A stretch of DNA of 64,000 bases from Nothopassalora personata (lineage: Eukaryota > Ascomycota > Dothideomycetes > Mycosphaerellales > Mycosphaerellaceae): NCBI GenBank assembly GCA_033816765.1, contig CM066287.1:2356001-2420000 (forward strand), in the 5' to 3' direction. Both the position numbers and the translations under genes were made by a program. Positions 30,253 through 42,359 of this stretch are shown here, piece by piece. Under the pieces are notes generated by a model, which worked only from the letters and a program-made list of their open reading frames with translations, was not told the origin of the DNA and ran no database searches. Numbering within the stretch: position 1 is the stretch's first letter; each line of letters opens with the position of its first letter.

Positions 30253-33200
30253 TCACTGGACTTGAGGAGTTGCCGCTTCGCTCTCGCCCTCCAACGCCGC
30301 CAGGATCTCGCGAGGGTCGTCGAAGTCGTCGCAAGCAAGGAAGTCGCGAGCGGTCACTTCCTGCATAAATTGTCAGCTGTACTGCGCCCTGTATAGTGGA
30401 CAAGCACGACTTACCGCCACGGCCAAATCCTGCATCTCAGCATCCGGCAGATTCGAACACGCCTCCACCAAATCTTCACCACGCGCGGCGAGAAGAATAA
30501 GCTCTTCCGCCCGATTCACAACCCTCTGATCAATCCCATTCATCGCAGCACAAGACGTGCCAAAGCTCGACGTGCTCCGCTCCAAGCAAAGATTATACAG
30601 AAACGTCACCTGACTCTCAACGTCTTCAGCATCAGTATCGACCTGCACTTGCATATGCGCGAATGCAAGACTTGGCCGCGGCGCTAGGAACCCCGCCTCG
30701 AAAGTCTCGTGAAAGTGAGTCGCGCCGAGAACTTTGGGGCATTCGTCACCACGCTGTAGGAAATGCTCGAAGACACCTGCTGCGAGGCCGGCGCCGTCGT
30801 AGGACTCGGTACCTTTGCCGAACTCGTCGATTAGGACGAGACTGTGGCGCGTTGCGTGTGCGACGGCTACAGAAGCTTGCTGGAGGTCGATCATGAAGGA
30901 GCTTTGGATGCGGGAGACGCTTTCTTTTGTGGAGATTCTGGTTAGGATCTTGTCTGTCAGGCCGATTTTAGCGTCTGTCGCTGGCACGAAGCTGCCGATG
31001 TGGGCCATGTAGGCGATTACGGCGACTTGCTTGAGGTAGACGCTCTTGCCGGAGTAATTGGGTCCGGTCAGTAAGAGCATGCTGGGTCCTGTTCGTGAGC
31101 GGTCGGGCAGGATCTGGGCTCCGTCGATTTGGGCTTGATAGGGAATCATGCGTTGGCGTCTCTCCTCTTCGTCGTTGCTCTGACCGCCGACCAATAGTGT
31201 ATCGTTGGCAATGAAGCCAGGTACGGTGAGCTCTTGCAAGACGTGTCTGCCTTGCTTGATCTTGATGACATTGTCGTGTGTCATCTTCGGCCGAACGAGA
31301 TTGTACAGCGTCGCACCACGAGCGAGAGCGACCAAGCTGTCGAGCTCTCCGCATATGTCGGAAGTTGTGTTGAGAAGATGCTCAGATTCAAGGACGCGCT
31401 GGGCCAGATTTTGAACGATCTCCAGCTCCATATCTAGAATATGCCCGTAGATGTCACCGAATCGCTCATCGAGCTCCATCATGTCCGGGTTCTTGAAGTA
31501 GGCTGCATTCAATGATGAGAACATCTTCTCCCATGGCTCATCTGGCGGACCGCAATAGGTGGCGACAGTGTCTTCTTCCTTGTCCAAGCTGATGAGAAAG
31601 CCAATCTGGGGAAAGAACAAGACATTGATGTCCCGCTTCACATCTGGTGGCACACCTCGAGCGACGTGAGTGGCGATCTGAGAAAGCATATCTTCGATGC
31701 CGGCGTATGTATGCCGAGCTTCGTCAAGTTCTGCATCAATTCCATGCTTGACTACTGATCGGCGTGACGATTTCGACTCATCGAAGTCGATCGTGTCAGC
31801 GAGAAGCTGACCAATCGCAGCATACTGCTGTCTGTCAAACCTCTCTGCAATTTTCGAAGAGATAGCAAGGTGACCAGCGTCTTTCATACCCGCGAGCAAA
31901 TCCGAAATTTCGAGAGCCGAGAACATGAACCGATGCAGACTGACCCAAACAGAGGTGGCAATACCGCCTCTGCCTGACTTCGTGGTTCCAGTGTTGATGC
32001 CCTTCCGCAAGTTGGTAGTGGCGATGCGCATGTTCTTCACGTCTGCCAATTCTTTGATTAGGCGCTCAAAACAGACGGCGTTTTCGGGGTCGAGAAAGAC
32101 GGCAATAGTCTCGTGGCGCTCCTCGATCACGTCCATGTTGAGACTGGGCCGTAGAAAGTACTGCCGTAGTAGAAGTCTGCCTTGTGAAGTCTTGGCTAGC
32201 TGGTGGAACAGTCCGTATACCGATAGCCCTTCCTTCGAGCCTCCTGAGCTGTTCTTGTTGCCTGCCGGACCATGTTGTTGTGCATTCGGGTGCAACTCTG
32301 TCGACGTAATCTGAAGTGACATCAAGGTGTCGGCGTTGATAAACATGGAATCTTTTAAGGTAAACATCTCGATTGTGCCAATTCGAAACAGGGCGTCAGC
32401 GTCGCGATCTCCTGGCAGGTAGGCAGTCGCACGACGGCGTTGCAGGTACGAGATGACCGCACCGACACAGCCAACGGTAAGGCGACTTTCCATATTGACC
32501 CAGCCTGAGAGGCGGAGCAGCTGTGCGTGGCGGCCAGCAACTCCAGCGTCCTGGCGGAGATCATGGTAGTCTTCTTCTGCCACGACATCACCAGGCACGA
32601 CATAGGTTAGGCCTGGGCCATCCTCTTGACCGATGCGAAGGTTGACCAATTTGTTTCTGGCAGAGTCATAGTTGAACTCTGCGTTGGGACGGCACTCAAG
32701 CACATAAGGCAGTCGTGTCTGATCGCTCGTACCATCAGATACGCCCCCGTTCCTGAATTCTGGATCGAGGCGATCAATAGCCTCGTCGTTGCATTTGGTG
32801 GAGGTCAAGATCGTTGTTGGGTCGATATACAGTCTCACTAAAGACTGATTAGTAGATGCCATGTGAGCTGATGGTTGCACTTACGCAAGTCGACAATGTC
32901 AGCACCACCTAGCTGAGCATCTTCCATGAAGTACAGCTTGTGCTCGCGCGCGACGTAATATGCACAGCCGACGGAACCTCGATCGGTGACATTGACGGCC
33001 ATGACGACTTCTTGTGCGGTGTCGTCGTCGTCGCCACCCAAGTCGTCTGAAGGCGGCTCAGTGGTGGCAGCTACACTTTGCTCGCGTCCTGGCACATGTC
33101 CGCGTGCCGAGAGCACACCATGCTGGCCAGGCAGATCACCACGCAGTGTGACGCTTGACGCAGATGAGGACATGGAGCGATTCGACTCATAGCGACGCAC

Positions 33201-33455
33201 TCTGCGCTGCTCGTGTCCGGCCATAGAGTCAGTTGGCGTTGGCTGACGGGAACTTGAAGGGGGCCTGAGGCTGCTTGTGGGGGGCCTTGAGGCAGGTGTG
33301 CCTGTTCTCGATACCACACGGCGAGAGGGGCCGGCTTCGCTGCTGTATGGCCTCTTTGGCGCGTACATGATCGCTGTTGTTGCTGTGCGATGCGTGAACA
33401 TTGGTGCAAAGGGCAGTTCTTGCCTGCTGGCTGCAGACAAGTGAGCCTTCCTCAT
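30253..33455 (-). CDS. MSH5: Meiotic MutS homologue Msh5
   Basis: Exons are 33455-32885, 32837-30415 and 30360-30253, with introns of 47 bp (GTAAGT...CTTTAG) and 54 bp (GTAAGT...ATGCAG), giving 1033 residues. The first join yields [15 protein letters not shown]; the last exon ends in ATPQVQ and TGA. The MutS core and ATPase are complete: Walker A GPNYSGKS (782-789), the segment [20 protein letters not shown], Walker [12 protein letters not shown] and GATHFHETF. There is no N-terminal MutS mismatch-recognition domain. The [17 protein letters not shown] block and the [14 protein letters not shown] start identify Msh5 rather than Msh4. Msh4-Msh5 clamps stabilise recombination intermediates and promote interfering crossovers. 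The first 140 residues are Ser/Pro/Arg-rich; an internal ATG (about 33368) could be the start. Confidence 0.93.
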
Positions 33456-33734
33456 CTGCAGATCAGCGCAACAGTCTGGGAAGGCACAATGAGAGCCCTC
33501 GCGTTGAGATAGATCATAGCGTCGTAAAGTTCATGTCTCGATCGCGCAGCTCTCGAACCCGTTGCGAGTCCTGCTCGGTGTTATTGCCAGCCATCAGCGA
33601 TACTTGCAGATTCCATGCTTCCAGCTGGCTGCGTATATACACGCGCTCGATCAACCGCCCACGGGCGCGACTTTGCAACAAGAGCCACACACAGGCTGCC
33701 ATACCGCATCCGTTTCTCTATCGTACCACTCGCT

Positions 33735-34218
33735 TTACAGTGTGTCCTCCCCATTCTTGATCCACTCTGCAAACTCCTTCCGCTTGCGCCTCACATCGAG
33801 GAACCCAGGCCTCTCTTCCAAGCTCGCATAAGGATTGCCTCCGCCCAGTCCTACCGCCTTGATCTCTCTTGCCTCTTTGCTCCTCTCCAGTCTTCCCGCC
33901 CACACGTTCCACTGAATTGGCTTAAGCTCCGGACTGCTCATGACCACGCCCACGCAGAGCAGGATGACTGAGAAGAGTGTCTCGAGGGCGACGTCCAGGG
34001 GTAGGTTGATTTTAGGGTCGAGCAGGCGAGGGAGAATTGAGCTGGGCGTGGGTGGTTGTGAGGAGGATGGTAGCAGGGAGTGTTCGTAGGAGCTGTAGAC
34101 GCTAGAGTTTGTGTTAGCTGGGCTGAAAATTTGACGTTGTCGCATTCTGTCGCAACACTTACGCATGTGAGAGGAACACAAGGCCTAGTATGTTCAGCGC
34201 ATTAGCGGCGGCGCCCAT
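33735..34218 (-). CDS. EMC5: ER membrane complex subunit 5 (EMC5/MMgT)
   Basis: Two exons, 34218-34163 and 34101-33735, flank a 61-bp intron (GTAAGT...CTCTAG with a GCTAAC branch site). The product has 140 residues. The short first exon gives MGAAANALNILGLVFLSHA, the first membrane helix, and splicing continues VYSSYEHS. The second helix is VALETLFSVILLCVGVVMSS, followed by the conserved LKPIQWNVWAG. Emc5 is a core membrane subunit of the ER membrane protein complex, an insertase for tail-anchored and multi-pass proteins; animal homologues were first named membrane magnesium transporter 1. The cytosolic tail has GGNPYASLEERPGFLDVRRKRKEF-type sequence, as usual in fungal members. The family call rests on length, topology and the WNVWAG motif. 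Confidence 0.88.
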
Positions 34219-34612
34219 CTTGAACAAGTGGTGATTCGTGTAGCAGGAATGTTGTTGATCGGCAGGCTGAAGTTTTAAGGTTCCAGGTTCCGCTGCTACC
34301 ATACGCGGAGCACCACCACTAGCACCACCACTTGCACCCCCAGATGACTTTCAACACCTACGAGAGACCGTCATACGCAGAATAAGCATAAATCGAGATT
34401 GAAGTAGATCAAGTATGATGGTGTGCGCCTTGCAGTATATGCATGGCTGTGAAGTTTTGCATTTTTTGGTATCACTGTCTATGCCTTCATGAAAATCATC
34501 GCGCCATGAAGACCATGCCTTTATCATATCAAGTCAAGCGTATTCGCGCGCAGCATCTGTGCCGGCGTCTGAACATGCTTTTCATGTCCCTCAACCACAT
34601 GGAAGTGGTACT
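34219..34612. promoter_or_regulatory. EMC5 upstream region and eEF1B-beta 3' flank
   Basis: These 394 bp separate two minus-strand genes. A CACCACC-type run lies at about 34311-34332. No gene is seen. Confidence 0.4.
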
Positions 34613-35614
34613 CTACAACTTCTGCATGGCGGCAATGTCGGAAGACTGGACGTAGTCCTCGATGTCCTGGATCTGCTCCTGAAGCTCGTCAAGGGAAATC
34701 TTGTCGTCCTCAATGACCAAGTTGATCTGGAGCTTCTTGATACCGAAACCAACAGCGACTAGCTTGGAGCCACCCCACACGAGACCCTCCTTCTCGATAG
34801 CGCGTACTGAGGCTTCGAGCTCCTTCATGTCGGTCTCATCGTCTGGAAGAACGTTAGCATCAAGACGGACGAAGCATGAATGTATGTGTGGACTCACCCC
34901 ATGGCTTGACGTCCAATGTGACAATAGACTTGGCAGCTGGCTTGGTCTTGCCGGCTTTCTTCTCTGCGTATTCCTTCAATCTCTGCTCACGGACCTTGGC
35001 GGCCTCTGCGTCCTCCTCCTCATCGTCCGAGCCGAAAAGATCGACCTCGTCGTCATCCTCCTCCTTTTCTGGTGCCTTAGCTGGGTTGAGTGTGACCTCA
35101 GAAGACTCTGGGCCGTACGCGGTGGCGGCCTTGCTTGGGTCACCTGGCAGCGAGGAGAACTCTGGCTCGAAGGTGGCGATGTGCTTGTACCAGCGGTATG
35201 CGTGTGGGTACTTCTCGACCTTTGGCGCCTCCTTGAAACCCTGGAAGACCTTGACATCGGCCTGGGATGGACCGTAGCTGCTCGACCGTCAGTGACTACC
35301 TCACGCGCACATGTTTACCAGTGGTATAATATCGGGACGGTGGTGGATCAGAGTTGCGCGGAGCGCGTTGGAAGTAATCGTATGCAGGGTCTTAAGCTGC
35401 TCATAAACACGGACCAAATTGTTCTCATCAAGTAGGTGTAGGTGTAGAGGGGAGAGGAGAGCGTGGAGAGATAACATACCCAACGATGTAGCTGCGAGTC
35501 TTGACCCAGTAGTCGAGCACTGCGATTGATCTTAGTCCAGTCACAGGGGCGGCCCTCGATAACGAGAGACGTACGGCTCAAGCCAGAGTCGGAGACGAAG
35601 TCGGTGAAACCCAT
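34613..35614 (-). CDS. EFB1: Translation elongation factor 1-beta (eEF1B-alpha type exchange factor)
   Basis: Four exons: 35614-35575, 35519-35480, 35277-34898 and 34842-34613, giving 229 residues. Introns are 55, 202 and 55 bp, all GT-AG. The joins give [19 protein letters not shown], then [14 protein letters not shown], then [15 protein letters not shown]. The N-terminal part is the GST-C-like fold with the ARWYKHI-type segment ([16 protein letters not shown]). The middle is acidic ([17 protein letters not shown]), and the C-terminal catalytic exchange domain contains [19 protein letters not shown] and ends IAAMQKL. The factor exchanges GDP for GTP on eEF1A during translation elongation. 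The two 40-nt exons near the start and the 202-bp second intron are typical of highly expressed fungal ribosome-associated genes. It is divergent from HSP78. Confidence 0.93.
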
Positions 35615-35959
35615 CTTGCTATTCTCGTGCTGTGTGTCTGTGACGTATTGAAATGCGTGTCGGTGGCTGTATCGAGAATGATGAAGGTAGGAGGAGAGCA
35701 ATGTGAGTAGTGTTGAACAAATTTGTTACAGTCAAAGCGCTCGGGCCCAGCCACAGATCATGGTTGCGCGAGAACCCCTGCAAATTAGTGGAGCTTCTGT
35801 GGCTTTGCACGTTTATCGATAACAGAGATGGAAGGAGCCAGCGCTTTCCAGCATCAGTATTGTATCACCAGACACGATGGCATCAAGATATCAACTTGCA
35901 CGACTTGATACTCATCTGGATCAACTCTATCAGGCTCATTCTGCCTCAATTCACGCAAA
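35615..35959. promoter_or_regulatory. Divergent promoter of eEF1B-beta and HSP78
   Basis: These 345 bp hold both promoters. CCCCT at 35775-35779 matches the stress-response element core bound by Msn2/4-type factors, 181 bp before the HSP78 start. GAA/TTC units occur near 35675-35690 but not with canonical 5-bp heat-shock-element spacing. Confidence 0.35.
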
Positions 35960-38314
35960 ATGCTTCAAACAACAGGCCGTAATGCCGCGAGGCGCATAGC
36001 TTCCGTCCGATACTCAGCACCACGAACAGCTCTCCAAGCAGCAGCACGACTCCAAGCAACGCATACGCTACCCACGATATCAAGAGCGTCATCTATATCA
36101 GTATCACAATGTCGAACATATGCAAGCGGGCCCCCACGGCCCCCTGGAGGCACGCACAGAATGAACATGGGAGGCGAACCAGAAAAGCCGGCATTAGAAC
36201 AATTTGGCATTGACCTCACAGCAAAAGCAAAGGACGGCAAGTTGGATCCTGTAATCGGACGCGATGGTGAGATACACAGAACGATTCAGATCTTATCAAG
36301 AAGAACGAAGAACAATCCGGTTCTGATTGGCTCTGCGGGTACCGGAAAGACTGCCATATTGGAAGGGCTGGCACAGAGGATAGTTAAAGGCGACGTACCC
36401 GAAAGCATCAAAGATAAACGGGTCATCAGTCTGGATCTGGGCAGTCTTATTGCAGGAGCAAAGTTCAGGGGTGACTTCGAGGAACGATTGAAGAGTGTGT
36501 TGAAGGAAGTCGAGGATGCGAAAGGGGGAGTAATATTGTTCATCGACGAGCTTCACACTCTACTTGGACTGGGCAAAGCTGAGGGTAGCATCGACGCAAG
36601 CAATCTACTCAAGCCTGCACTATCACGCGGCGAACTTCAATGTTGTGGCGCAACCACGCTCAACGAATACCGACAAATCGAGAAAGATGTCGCGCTGGCG
36701 CGTCGCTTTCAGCCAATACTCGTTGGCGAGCCCTCTGTGCAGGACACTGTGTCGATCCTGAGAGGTATCAAAGATCGATATGAAGTACACCATGGTGTCC
36801 GCATAACCGACGGAGCGCTCGTAGCTGCAGCGGCATACAGCAATCGCTACATCACGGATCGCTTCTTACCCGACAAAGCAATCGACTTGGTCGACGAAGC
36901 GGCTTCAGCTTTGCGCTTGCAACAAGAAAGCAAACCCGATGCCATCCAGGAGCTGGACCGCCAGATCATGACTATTCAGATTGAGCTGGAATCATTGCGA
37001 AAAGAGAGCGATATCGCCAGCAAAGAACGACGAGAGCAGCTGGAGAAGACCTTGACCTTGAAGCAAGATGAAGTCGGCGCTCTCAACGAGAAGTGGGAAC
37101 GCGAACGTGCAGAGATCGAGGAGCTCAAACGTGCTAAGCAGGAACTAGAACAGGCAAGGATTGAGCTTGACCAGGCTCAGAGAGAGGGCAACTTTGCCAA
37201 AGCAAGCGAGCTCCGCTATGCCCGCATTCCTGAGCTACAGAAGAAGCTACCAGCCGAAGAGGGAGGCGAGTCGACCAACGCTTCGCCTCGCGAGACGCTG
37301 ATCCACGATTCGGTCACAGCAGACGACATTGCTGCAGTGGTCGCCAAGTCTACAGGTATCCCGGTGACTAAGCTAATGAGTGGTGAGATTGAGAAGCTCA
37401 TCCATATGGAAGACACCTTGAGACAATCCGTACGAGGTCAAGACGAGGCCTTGACCGCTGTGGCAAATGCGGTGCGTATGCAACGAGCAGGTCTCAGCGG
37501 CGAGAACAGGCCGCTGGCATCGTTCATGTTCCTTGGACCAACAGGTGTCGGAAAGACAGAACTCTGTAAGAAGATGGCAAACTTCCTCTTCTCAACCGAG
37601 AGCGCCGTCATCCGCTTCGACATGTCCGAGTTTAGTGAAAAGCATACGGTTTCGAGACTTATCGGTTCACCGGCCGGGTATGTGGGCTACGAAGACGCTG
37701 GTCAACTCACAGAAGCCGTTCGCCGCAAGCCCTATGCCGTCCTTCTCTTCGACGAGTTTGAGAAGGCACATCGCGACATCAGCACCCTGCTCCTTCAAGT
37801 CCTGGACGAAGGCTTCCTTACCGACGCGCAAGGCCACAAAGTTGACTTCCGCAACACCATCATTGTCCTTACGTCCAACCTCGGAGCGGAGGTTTTGGTC
37901 GCAGATGAGAGCGCGGGCTCTGAAATCTCAGCGGACGTGAAGAAGCAGGTGATGGAGGTCGTGCAGATGTCCTACCCACCAGAATTCCTCAACCGGCTGG
38001 ACGAGTTCATCATCTTCAAACGCCTATCGCGCGAGGCACTCAGAGACATCGTCGACATCCGCCTCCGCGAGCTGCAAGGCCGATTGGACGACCGACGAAT
38101 CACCCTAGACGTTGGTGAAGACGTCAAGGCATGGTTGTGTGAGAGGGGTTATGATCCACGTTATGGTGCGAGACCGCTGAACAGATTGATCGCAAAGGAG
38201 GTCGGTAACAGTCTGGCGGATAAGATTATTCGCGGAGCGATCAAGAGTGGTGATACGGCTAAGGTGGTGATAAAGGCAGGTGGCGAGCACTTGGATGTGG
38301 TGGCGCCGCAGTAA
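35960..38314 (+). CDS. HSP78: Mitochondrial Hsp78, ClpB-type disaggregase
   Basis: This single exon encodes 784 residues. The first 60 residues are rich in Arg, Ala and Ser and nearly free of acids, a mitochondrial presequence. The protein lacks the ClpB/Clp N-domain, as mitochondrial Hsp78 does. The first AAA+ module has Walker A GSAGTGKT (124-131; usually GEPGVGKT, so the second position varies) and Walker B VILFIDE. A coiled-coil middle domain spans about residues 325-430 ([19 protein letters not shown] and following). The second AAA+ module has GPTGVGKT (526-533), [11 protein letters not shown] and [11 protein letters not shown]. The enzyme uses ATP to pull proteins out of aggregates in the matrix together with mitochondrial Hsp70. 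No introns are present. Confidence 0.95.
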   Translation: MLQTTGRNAARRIASVRYSAPRTALQAAARLQATHTLPTISRASSISVSQCRTYASGPPRPPGGTHRMNMGGEPEKPALEQFGIDLTAKAKDGKLDPVIGRDGEIHRTIQILSRRTKNNPVLIGSAGTGKTAILEGLAQRIVKGDVPESIKDKRVISLDLGSLIAGAKFRGDFEERLKSVLKEVEDAKGGVILFIDELHTLLGLGKAEGSIDASNLLKPALSRGELQCCGATTLNEYRQIEKDVALARRFQPILVGEPSVQDTVSILRGIKDRYEVHHGVRITDGALVAAAAYSNRYITDRFLPDKAIDLVDEAASALRLQQESKPDAIQELDRQIMTIQIELESLRKESDIASKERREQLEKTLTLKQDEVGALNEKWERERAEIEELKRAKQELEQARIELDQAQREGNFAKASELRYARIPELQKKLPAEEGGESTNASPRETLIHDSVTADDIAAVVAKSTGIPVTKLMSGEIEKLIHMEDTLRQSVRGQDEALTAVANAVRMQRAGLSGENRPLASFMFLGPTGVGKTELCKKMANFLFSTESAVIRFDMSEFSEKHTVSRLIGSPAGYVGYEDAGQLTEAVRRKPYAVLLFDEFEKAHRDISTLLLQVLDEGFLTDAQGHKVDFRNTIIVLTSNLGAEVLVADESAGSEISADVKKQVMEVVQMSYPPEFLNRLDEFIIFKRLSREALRDIVDIRLRELQGRLDDRRITLDVGEDVKAWLCERGYDPRYGARPLNRLIAKEVGNSLADKIIRGAIKSGDTAKVVIKAGGEHLDVVAPQ

Positions 38315-39378
38315 TGTGGAGAAGAGCAGTTGATGACTTGATGCATAATGACGACCTTCAGAATGATTCGGTGTACAGATCTGACAAGGGTAATTCAGCG
38401 AGCAGCATTGCAGGCGTTCTTGTAGAATAGCAATTGTACACCACTCATCACTACACATTGGCTGTCATCTCTGAGCTCAACGATGTGGGGCTTCGCCTGT
38501 AACCATGTTCTCCGTGGAGCCTGTCAAACTCTGCGGCATATGTCTTAAGTGCCAAGAACTCCGACAAAAGCAAGGTAATACGGTCTGATGCTCCGTCGCC
38601 GCGAAGACCGTGGCCGTGAGCTGCAGGAGCTACCAGGATAGTGCAACCAGCTGTTCCGTGGCCTGCTCTGGTGGCACAACGATGCCGTTTCTATCTGCCT
38701 CATTGGCTAGGATGTGAGGAGCGCTAAGTAATGTTCCGGAGGAGGACTGCTCGCCGGAAGATACAAGGTGTAGCAGAAGCGTTGATGGCATGCGATCTTC
38801 GAACTACTCGGAGGCAACTGTCTGAAACGCGCAGGTCTCCGCGAGTGTGCGTGTCCCTTTGGCCCTGGGTCCATTCTCCAGAAATGATTGCTCATCTGTC
38901 ATACCCAGGTGCCGTTGAGGTTGCTTAAATGGATAGGAGTATGGTCTGCATTCCAGCAACCTGGGCATTCACCATTATACCTCCAGCTGGGCAAAAGTCT
39001 TGCTTGCTATAGTGTCTCATGTTCGCTTTTCCACGACGAAATGAGGGCCGTCTCTTTTTCTATTGCCACTGGACACGCCTATGATATGGTTCCAGTATCA
39101 GCCGCTGGTTGGATGGGGTTGGGAAGAAGAATGGTTGAAGGTCGGAACGTTGCTGCCGCCGGGGTTGAGTGCGCTGCTTCTGTACGTCATGATCCCTCCG
39201 AATTTAGGCCAGCTCATACTCTTTTTCAGCTGTTCACGTCTGCCACATGCAGCCTTTGCACGCTCTTCACACCATGATCGCCGCCGTGAACATGACACCA
39301 CGTGGCCCATTCGAAACATAATGTCTGCAGCAATAGCTGCATCCGTCACACATCACTCGCTACGCACCAAGCGTGACC
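38315..39378. other. 1.06-kb intergenic region
   Basis: This runs from the HSP78 stop to the signal peptide peptidase start, both on the plus strand. It should hold a 3' UTR and a promoter. Short open frames (for example 38888-39277) show no recognisable protein. Confidence 0.45.
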
Positions 39379-41238
39379 ATGTCTTCCAACAATACCACGG
39401 ACTCGCTGCTCGAGGCTTTCGCCTATCAATGTCAGAAGAATCGCCCTTTGTTACCGATGTACGGCCACCTGCTTCTCTCCGCGCTGTTCCCCATCTACAT
39501 AGGAGCGCACGCTTCCCTGTCGAAGCCGTCTTCGGCGGCGAAGCGCAAGAAGAGCGCCGAAGATGAGGCCAACGACGGTGACGATGAGGAGGACACAGAG
39601 ACTCCGATCATGGAGAGCTTGACACCAAGGGATGCCATTATATTCCCAATCACGGCGGGAATTGTCCTGGCAGGGCTGTATTGGCTGATCAAGACCTACG
39701 GGGCCAGCGTTATCAACACAGTACTTGGTGTATACTTCTCCTTGGTGGGCACGATCTCCGTAGCCAAGCTCATCAACGATTCGTGGGCCACTATTGAGAG
39801 CTTCGTCAGTCCTACTTACTATCGCGACAACGGCAATGTGTACAAGCTACTGAACAGTGAGCGCAAAGCAGTTCAGATCTATCCTGCTCCAGACATTGGC
39901 AATACCAGGACCAGAACATCACCTTTCGCTGGGCCATTTGGCCGTCTACCACTGCCAGGCCCACTGCGAGTGCTTTTGTGGAATGTGCGCGATTTCACGA
40001 AGCAGAAATTCGTGGTCAAAGGCTACCTTCGAGACTTGATCGACTTTCGTGCTGTTCTGACCCGCCACAACATCTTGTCAACTGTTTTCGGCTTCATCGC
40101 AGTCGCGTATACTTTCTATGATAAGCCATGGTGGTTGACCAACCTCCAAGGCTTTGCAGTGTCATACGGCGCACTTCAGCTTATGTCGCCAACTACTTTC
40201 GCGACGGGTACTCTTATACTGGGCGGGTTGTTCTTCTACGACATCTGGGCCGTATTCTTCACTCCGTTGATGGTAACCGTAGCGAAGAACTTGGATGTAC
40301 CCATCAAGCTTGTGTTCCCACGACCAGAGGAGCCAGGCGCAGCGCCAGGAGAGCCACCAGTGAGAAGGTACAGCATGCTTGGACTCGGCGACATTGTTCT
40401 ACCGGGCCTCATGATTGCTCTAGCATTACGATTCGACTTGTACATGCACTATCTGCGTCTACAAAAGGTCCGAAAAGTAGCGGCATCAGGAGGAGATGAT
40501 CACGAAAGACCGACAGATGCAATCGACAAGGCTCCTTACATATCTGCATCAGGGCACTGGGGCGACAAGTTCTGGACAGCTTGGAGAACGTCAAAAGCAG
40601 CGTCCTCGATCCTGCCAGCATACCTCACCAGCATGTTCCCAAAGACATACTTCTATGCTACAATGGCAGGCTACGTGGTTGGCATGATCGCAACCTTAGT
40701 CTTCATGAGCGTCTTCCAGCATGCCCAGCCTGCTCTTCTCTATCTGGTCCCTGGTGTCCTGGCCAGCCTGTGGGGCACCGGCTTGATCCGAGGCGAGCTG
40801 CGACACATGTGGGACTTTACTGAGACTCTGACCGGTGAGGAGGCGGAATCCGAGCCTCAACAGGATGACCTTGAAGAGGCTTCGAAAGGCATCCTGTCAG
40901 AGCTATGGACCGAACTCTTCGGACGGAGCGAGAAGAAGCAATCGGACGCTTCAGATGCTTCGAGCTCTAAACATGCCGCCAATACCAAGAAGTCGTCTGG
41001 CGATAGCGATTGTTCGAAAGAGAAGGCGCCGAGTTATCCCAAAGACACTGTCTTCTCCTTCGTCGTGAGTTGTCACAAGCCGACCTCCACGCCGAACGCG
41101 AAGATGTATGAATCTCGAGACAGCTCCAGCTCAAGTACTGATGAGGCAGTGTTGGTGTCGACTTCGGATATGGTCGGCGGCAGCGATGGTGCACCTCGTA
41201 GGCATCCTGCGAGCGGTCGCAATGGGGCTGAATTCTGA
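39379..41238 (+). CDS. Signal peptide peptidase, presenilin-type aspartyl protease (A22B)
   Basis: This single exon encodes 619 residues. The start is ATG at 39379 (MSSNNT); the in-frame codon two triplets upstream is GTG. The catalytic motifs of the family are present: YD with Asp288 in FFYDIWAVFFT, GxGD with Asp338 in GLGDIVLPGLMIALALRFD, and PAL at 451-453 in QPALLYLVPG. About nine membrane helices are spread over residues 20-480. The enzyme cleaves signal-peptide remnants and some tail-anchored proteins within the ER membrane (yeast Ypf1; A. nidulans/A. fumigatus SppA, linked to hypoxia signalling). The 130-residue C-terminal tail is acidic and Ser/Lys-rich. A charged insert (DEANDGDDEEDTETP) follows the first helix. 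It is convergent with TYW3, 144 bp apart. Confidence 0.93.
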   Translation: MSSNNTTDSLLEAFAYQCQKNRPLLPMYGHLLLSALFPIYIGAHASLSKPSSAAKRKKSAEDEANDGDDEEDTETPIMESLTPRDAIIFPITAGIVLAGLYWLIKTYGASVINTVLGVYFSLVGTISVAKLINDSWATIESFVSPTYYRDNGNVYKLLNSERKAVQIYPAPDIGNTRTRTSPFAGPFGRLPLPGPLRVLLWNVRDFTKQKFVVKGYLRDLIDFRAVLTRHNILSTVFGFIAVAYTFYDKPWWLTNLQGFAVSYGALQLMSPTTFATGTLILGGLFFYDIWAVFFTPLMVTVAKNLDVPIKLVFPRPEEPGAAPGEPPVRRYSMLGLGDIVLPGLMIALALRFDLYMHYLRLQKVRKVAASGGDDHERPTDAIDKAPYISASGHWGDKFWTAWRTSKAASSILPAYLTSMFPKTYFYATMAGYVVGMIATLVFMSVFQHAQPALLYLVPGVLASLWGTGLIRGELRHMWDFTETLTGEEAESEPQQDDLEEASKGILSELWTELFGRSEKKQSDASDASSSKHAANTKKSSGDSDCSKEKAPSYPKDTVFSFVVSCHKPTSTPNAKMYESRDSSSSSTDEAVLVSTSDMVGGSDGAPRRHPASGRNGAEF

Positions 41239-41382
41239 GATGTGAACATTGTATCCGGCATGTCCTGCGACGGGGCGACCAACACTGGCCAGGAGGATGG
41301 CACTAGATGGCTCATACATAGTCTTCGCCGCCAAATAGAATCTCGATGCACTAAGCTATGCGTCTAAGCGGGGATGTGATCC

Positions 41383-42359
41383 TCATGAATGGTCCAGTGG
41401 GTACAGCTCCTCGCTGTTCGTAGAAGCCAAATCATCAGCAGTATCACTCGTCTCAGCATCAGTCTTCTGCTGCTTCAGCTGTTCTTTTCTCTTCAGTCCT
41501 TCTGCGCGTTTCCTGGCATTTCGAATATCAGTCGGCTCCCACTCCGCTAATGACGCCTTCGTTGCTGAGTGGCTTAGAAGCGCTTGTCTGAAACGTTCTT
41601 TGCGTTGCGAATTGCTCACAAATCTCCGGTTCGCCACCGCAAGCATAGACCGGACGTACTCTTCCGTGACCATGGGGTTGATGGCACCATCCGAGTCGAG
41701 GTAAGCGATCACGCTCTCGAGCGCCAGGCCTTGTGTTCGGACTGCCACGTATGGTGTAGGTTCGCCGCCAGTGATGCTCCAGATGCCACTCTCCCGAAAG
41801 CCGGAGTTGTAAGCTGCGGCGTAAACATGCTGGGCATTCACAGGTGACGATGTGAGGATGTGCATAATCTGAACAGAAAGGAATGAGGAGAGAACAGTTT
41901 GATTCGGATCCTTCAACTTAGACTTACCATGGGCTCGAATTTGAGATAGACCAGGCGACAGTTCACTGCTGCTGCAGGTACAGAAGGCGAAACTCCTTCA
42001 ATGCCGAACATCTTGAAGAGTTCACCCTGACCACTTACCTTGTCGGTCTTGACGGGTTCATGGGAAACGAACAACCACCGTCCACCGCCCTTCCCGCCTT
42101 TGCCTGCTTCTCGCGCCGTGGTCTCTGCCACTTGCTCGATGCCGAGATCCTTGCCTGATCCATCCAGATAGACGGCAATACGTCCGGCGCAGCTGCTTGT
42201 CGTCACATACCCATCAAGCCCATTGATCTCATCGCAAAGTTCTCGCACTCCCTCGTCGACAGATCCTTTCGGCGACAGGTCGGTATAATCCTCGGCCGGC
42301 GCAGCAAGGTCTTCTAGGATCCTGCGCTTCTTGTGCTGGAAAGCGCTCGGGTTCGGCAT
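41383..42359 (-). CDS. TYW3: tRNA wybutosine-synthesizing protein 3 (Tyw3 methyltransferase)
   Basis: Two exons, 42359-41928 and 41868-41383, flank a 59-bp intron (GTAAGT...GTTCAG); the join reads KFEPMIMHILTSS. The product has 305 residues. Conserved blocks are DLSPKGSVDEGVRELCDEIN, YVTTSSCAGRIAVYL (51-65), GGKGGGRWLFVSHEP and the NSGFRESGIWSI stretch. In yeast Tyw3 methylates N4 of the tricyclic intermediate during wybutosine formation at position 37 of phenylalanine tRNA, using S-adenosylmethionine. The C-terminus is Lys/Arg/Glu-rich. The protein is a stand-alone Tyw3, not a fusion with Tyw1 or Tyw2. Family assignment is strong. Confidence 0.92.

Noticed and set aside
33401..33971. Plus-strand open frames between MSH5 and EMC5
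   Set aside because: They are antisense to the EMC5 second exon and the MSH5 5' region, with no conserved content.
35660..35700. Heat-shock element in the HSP78 promoter
   Set aside because: GAA/TTC units are present but not in the required 5-bp alternating register.
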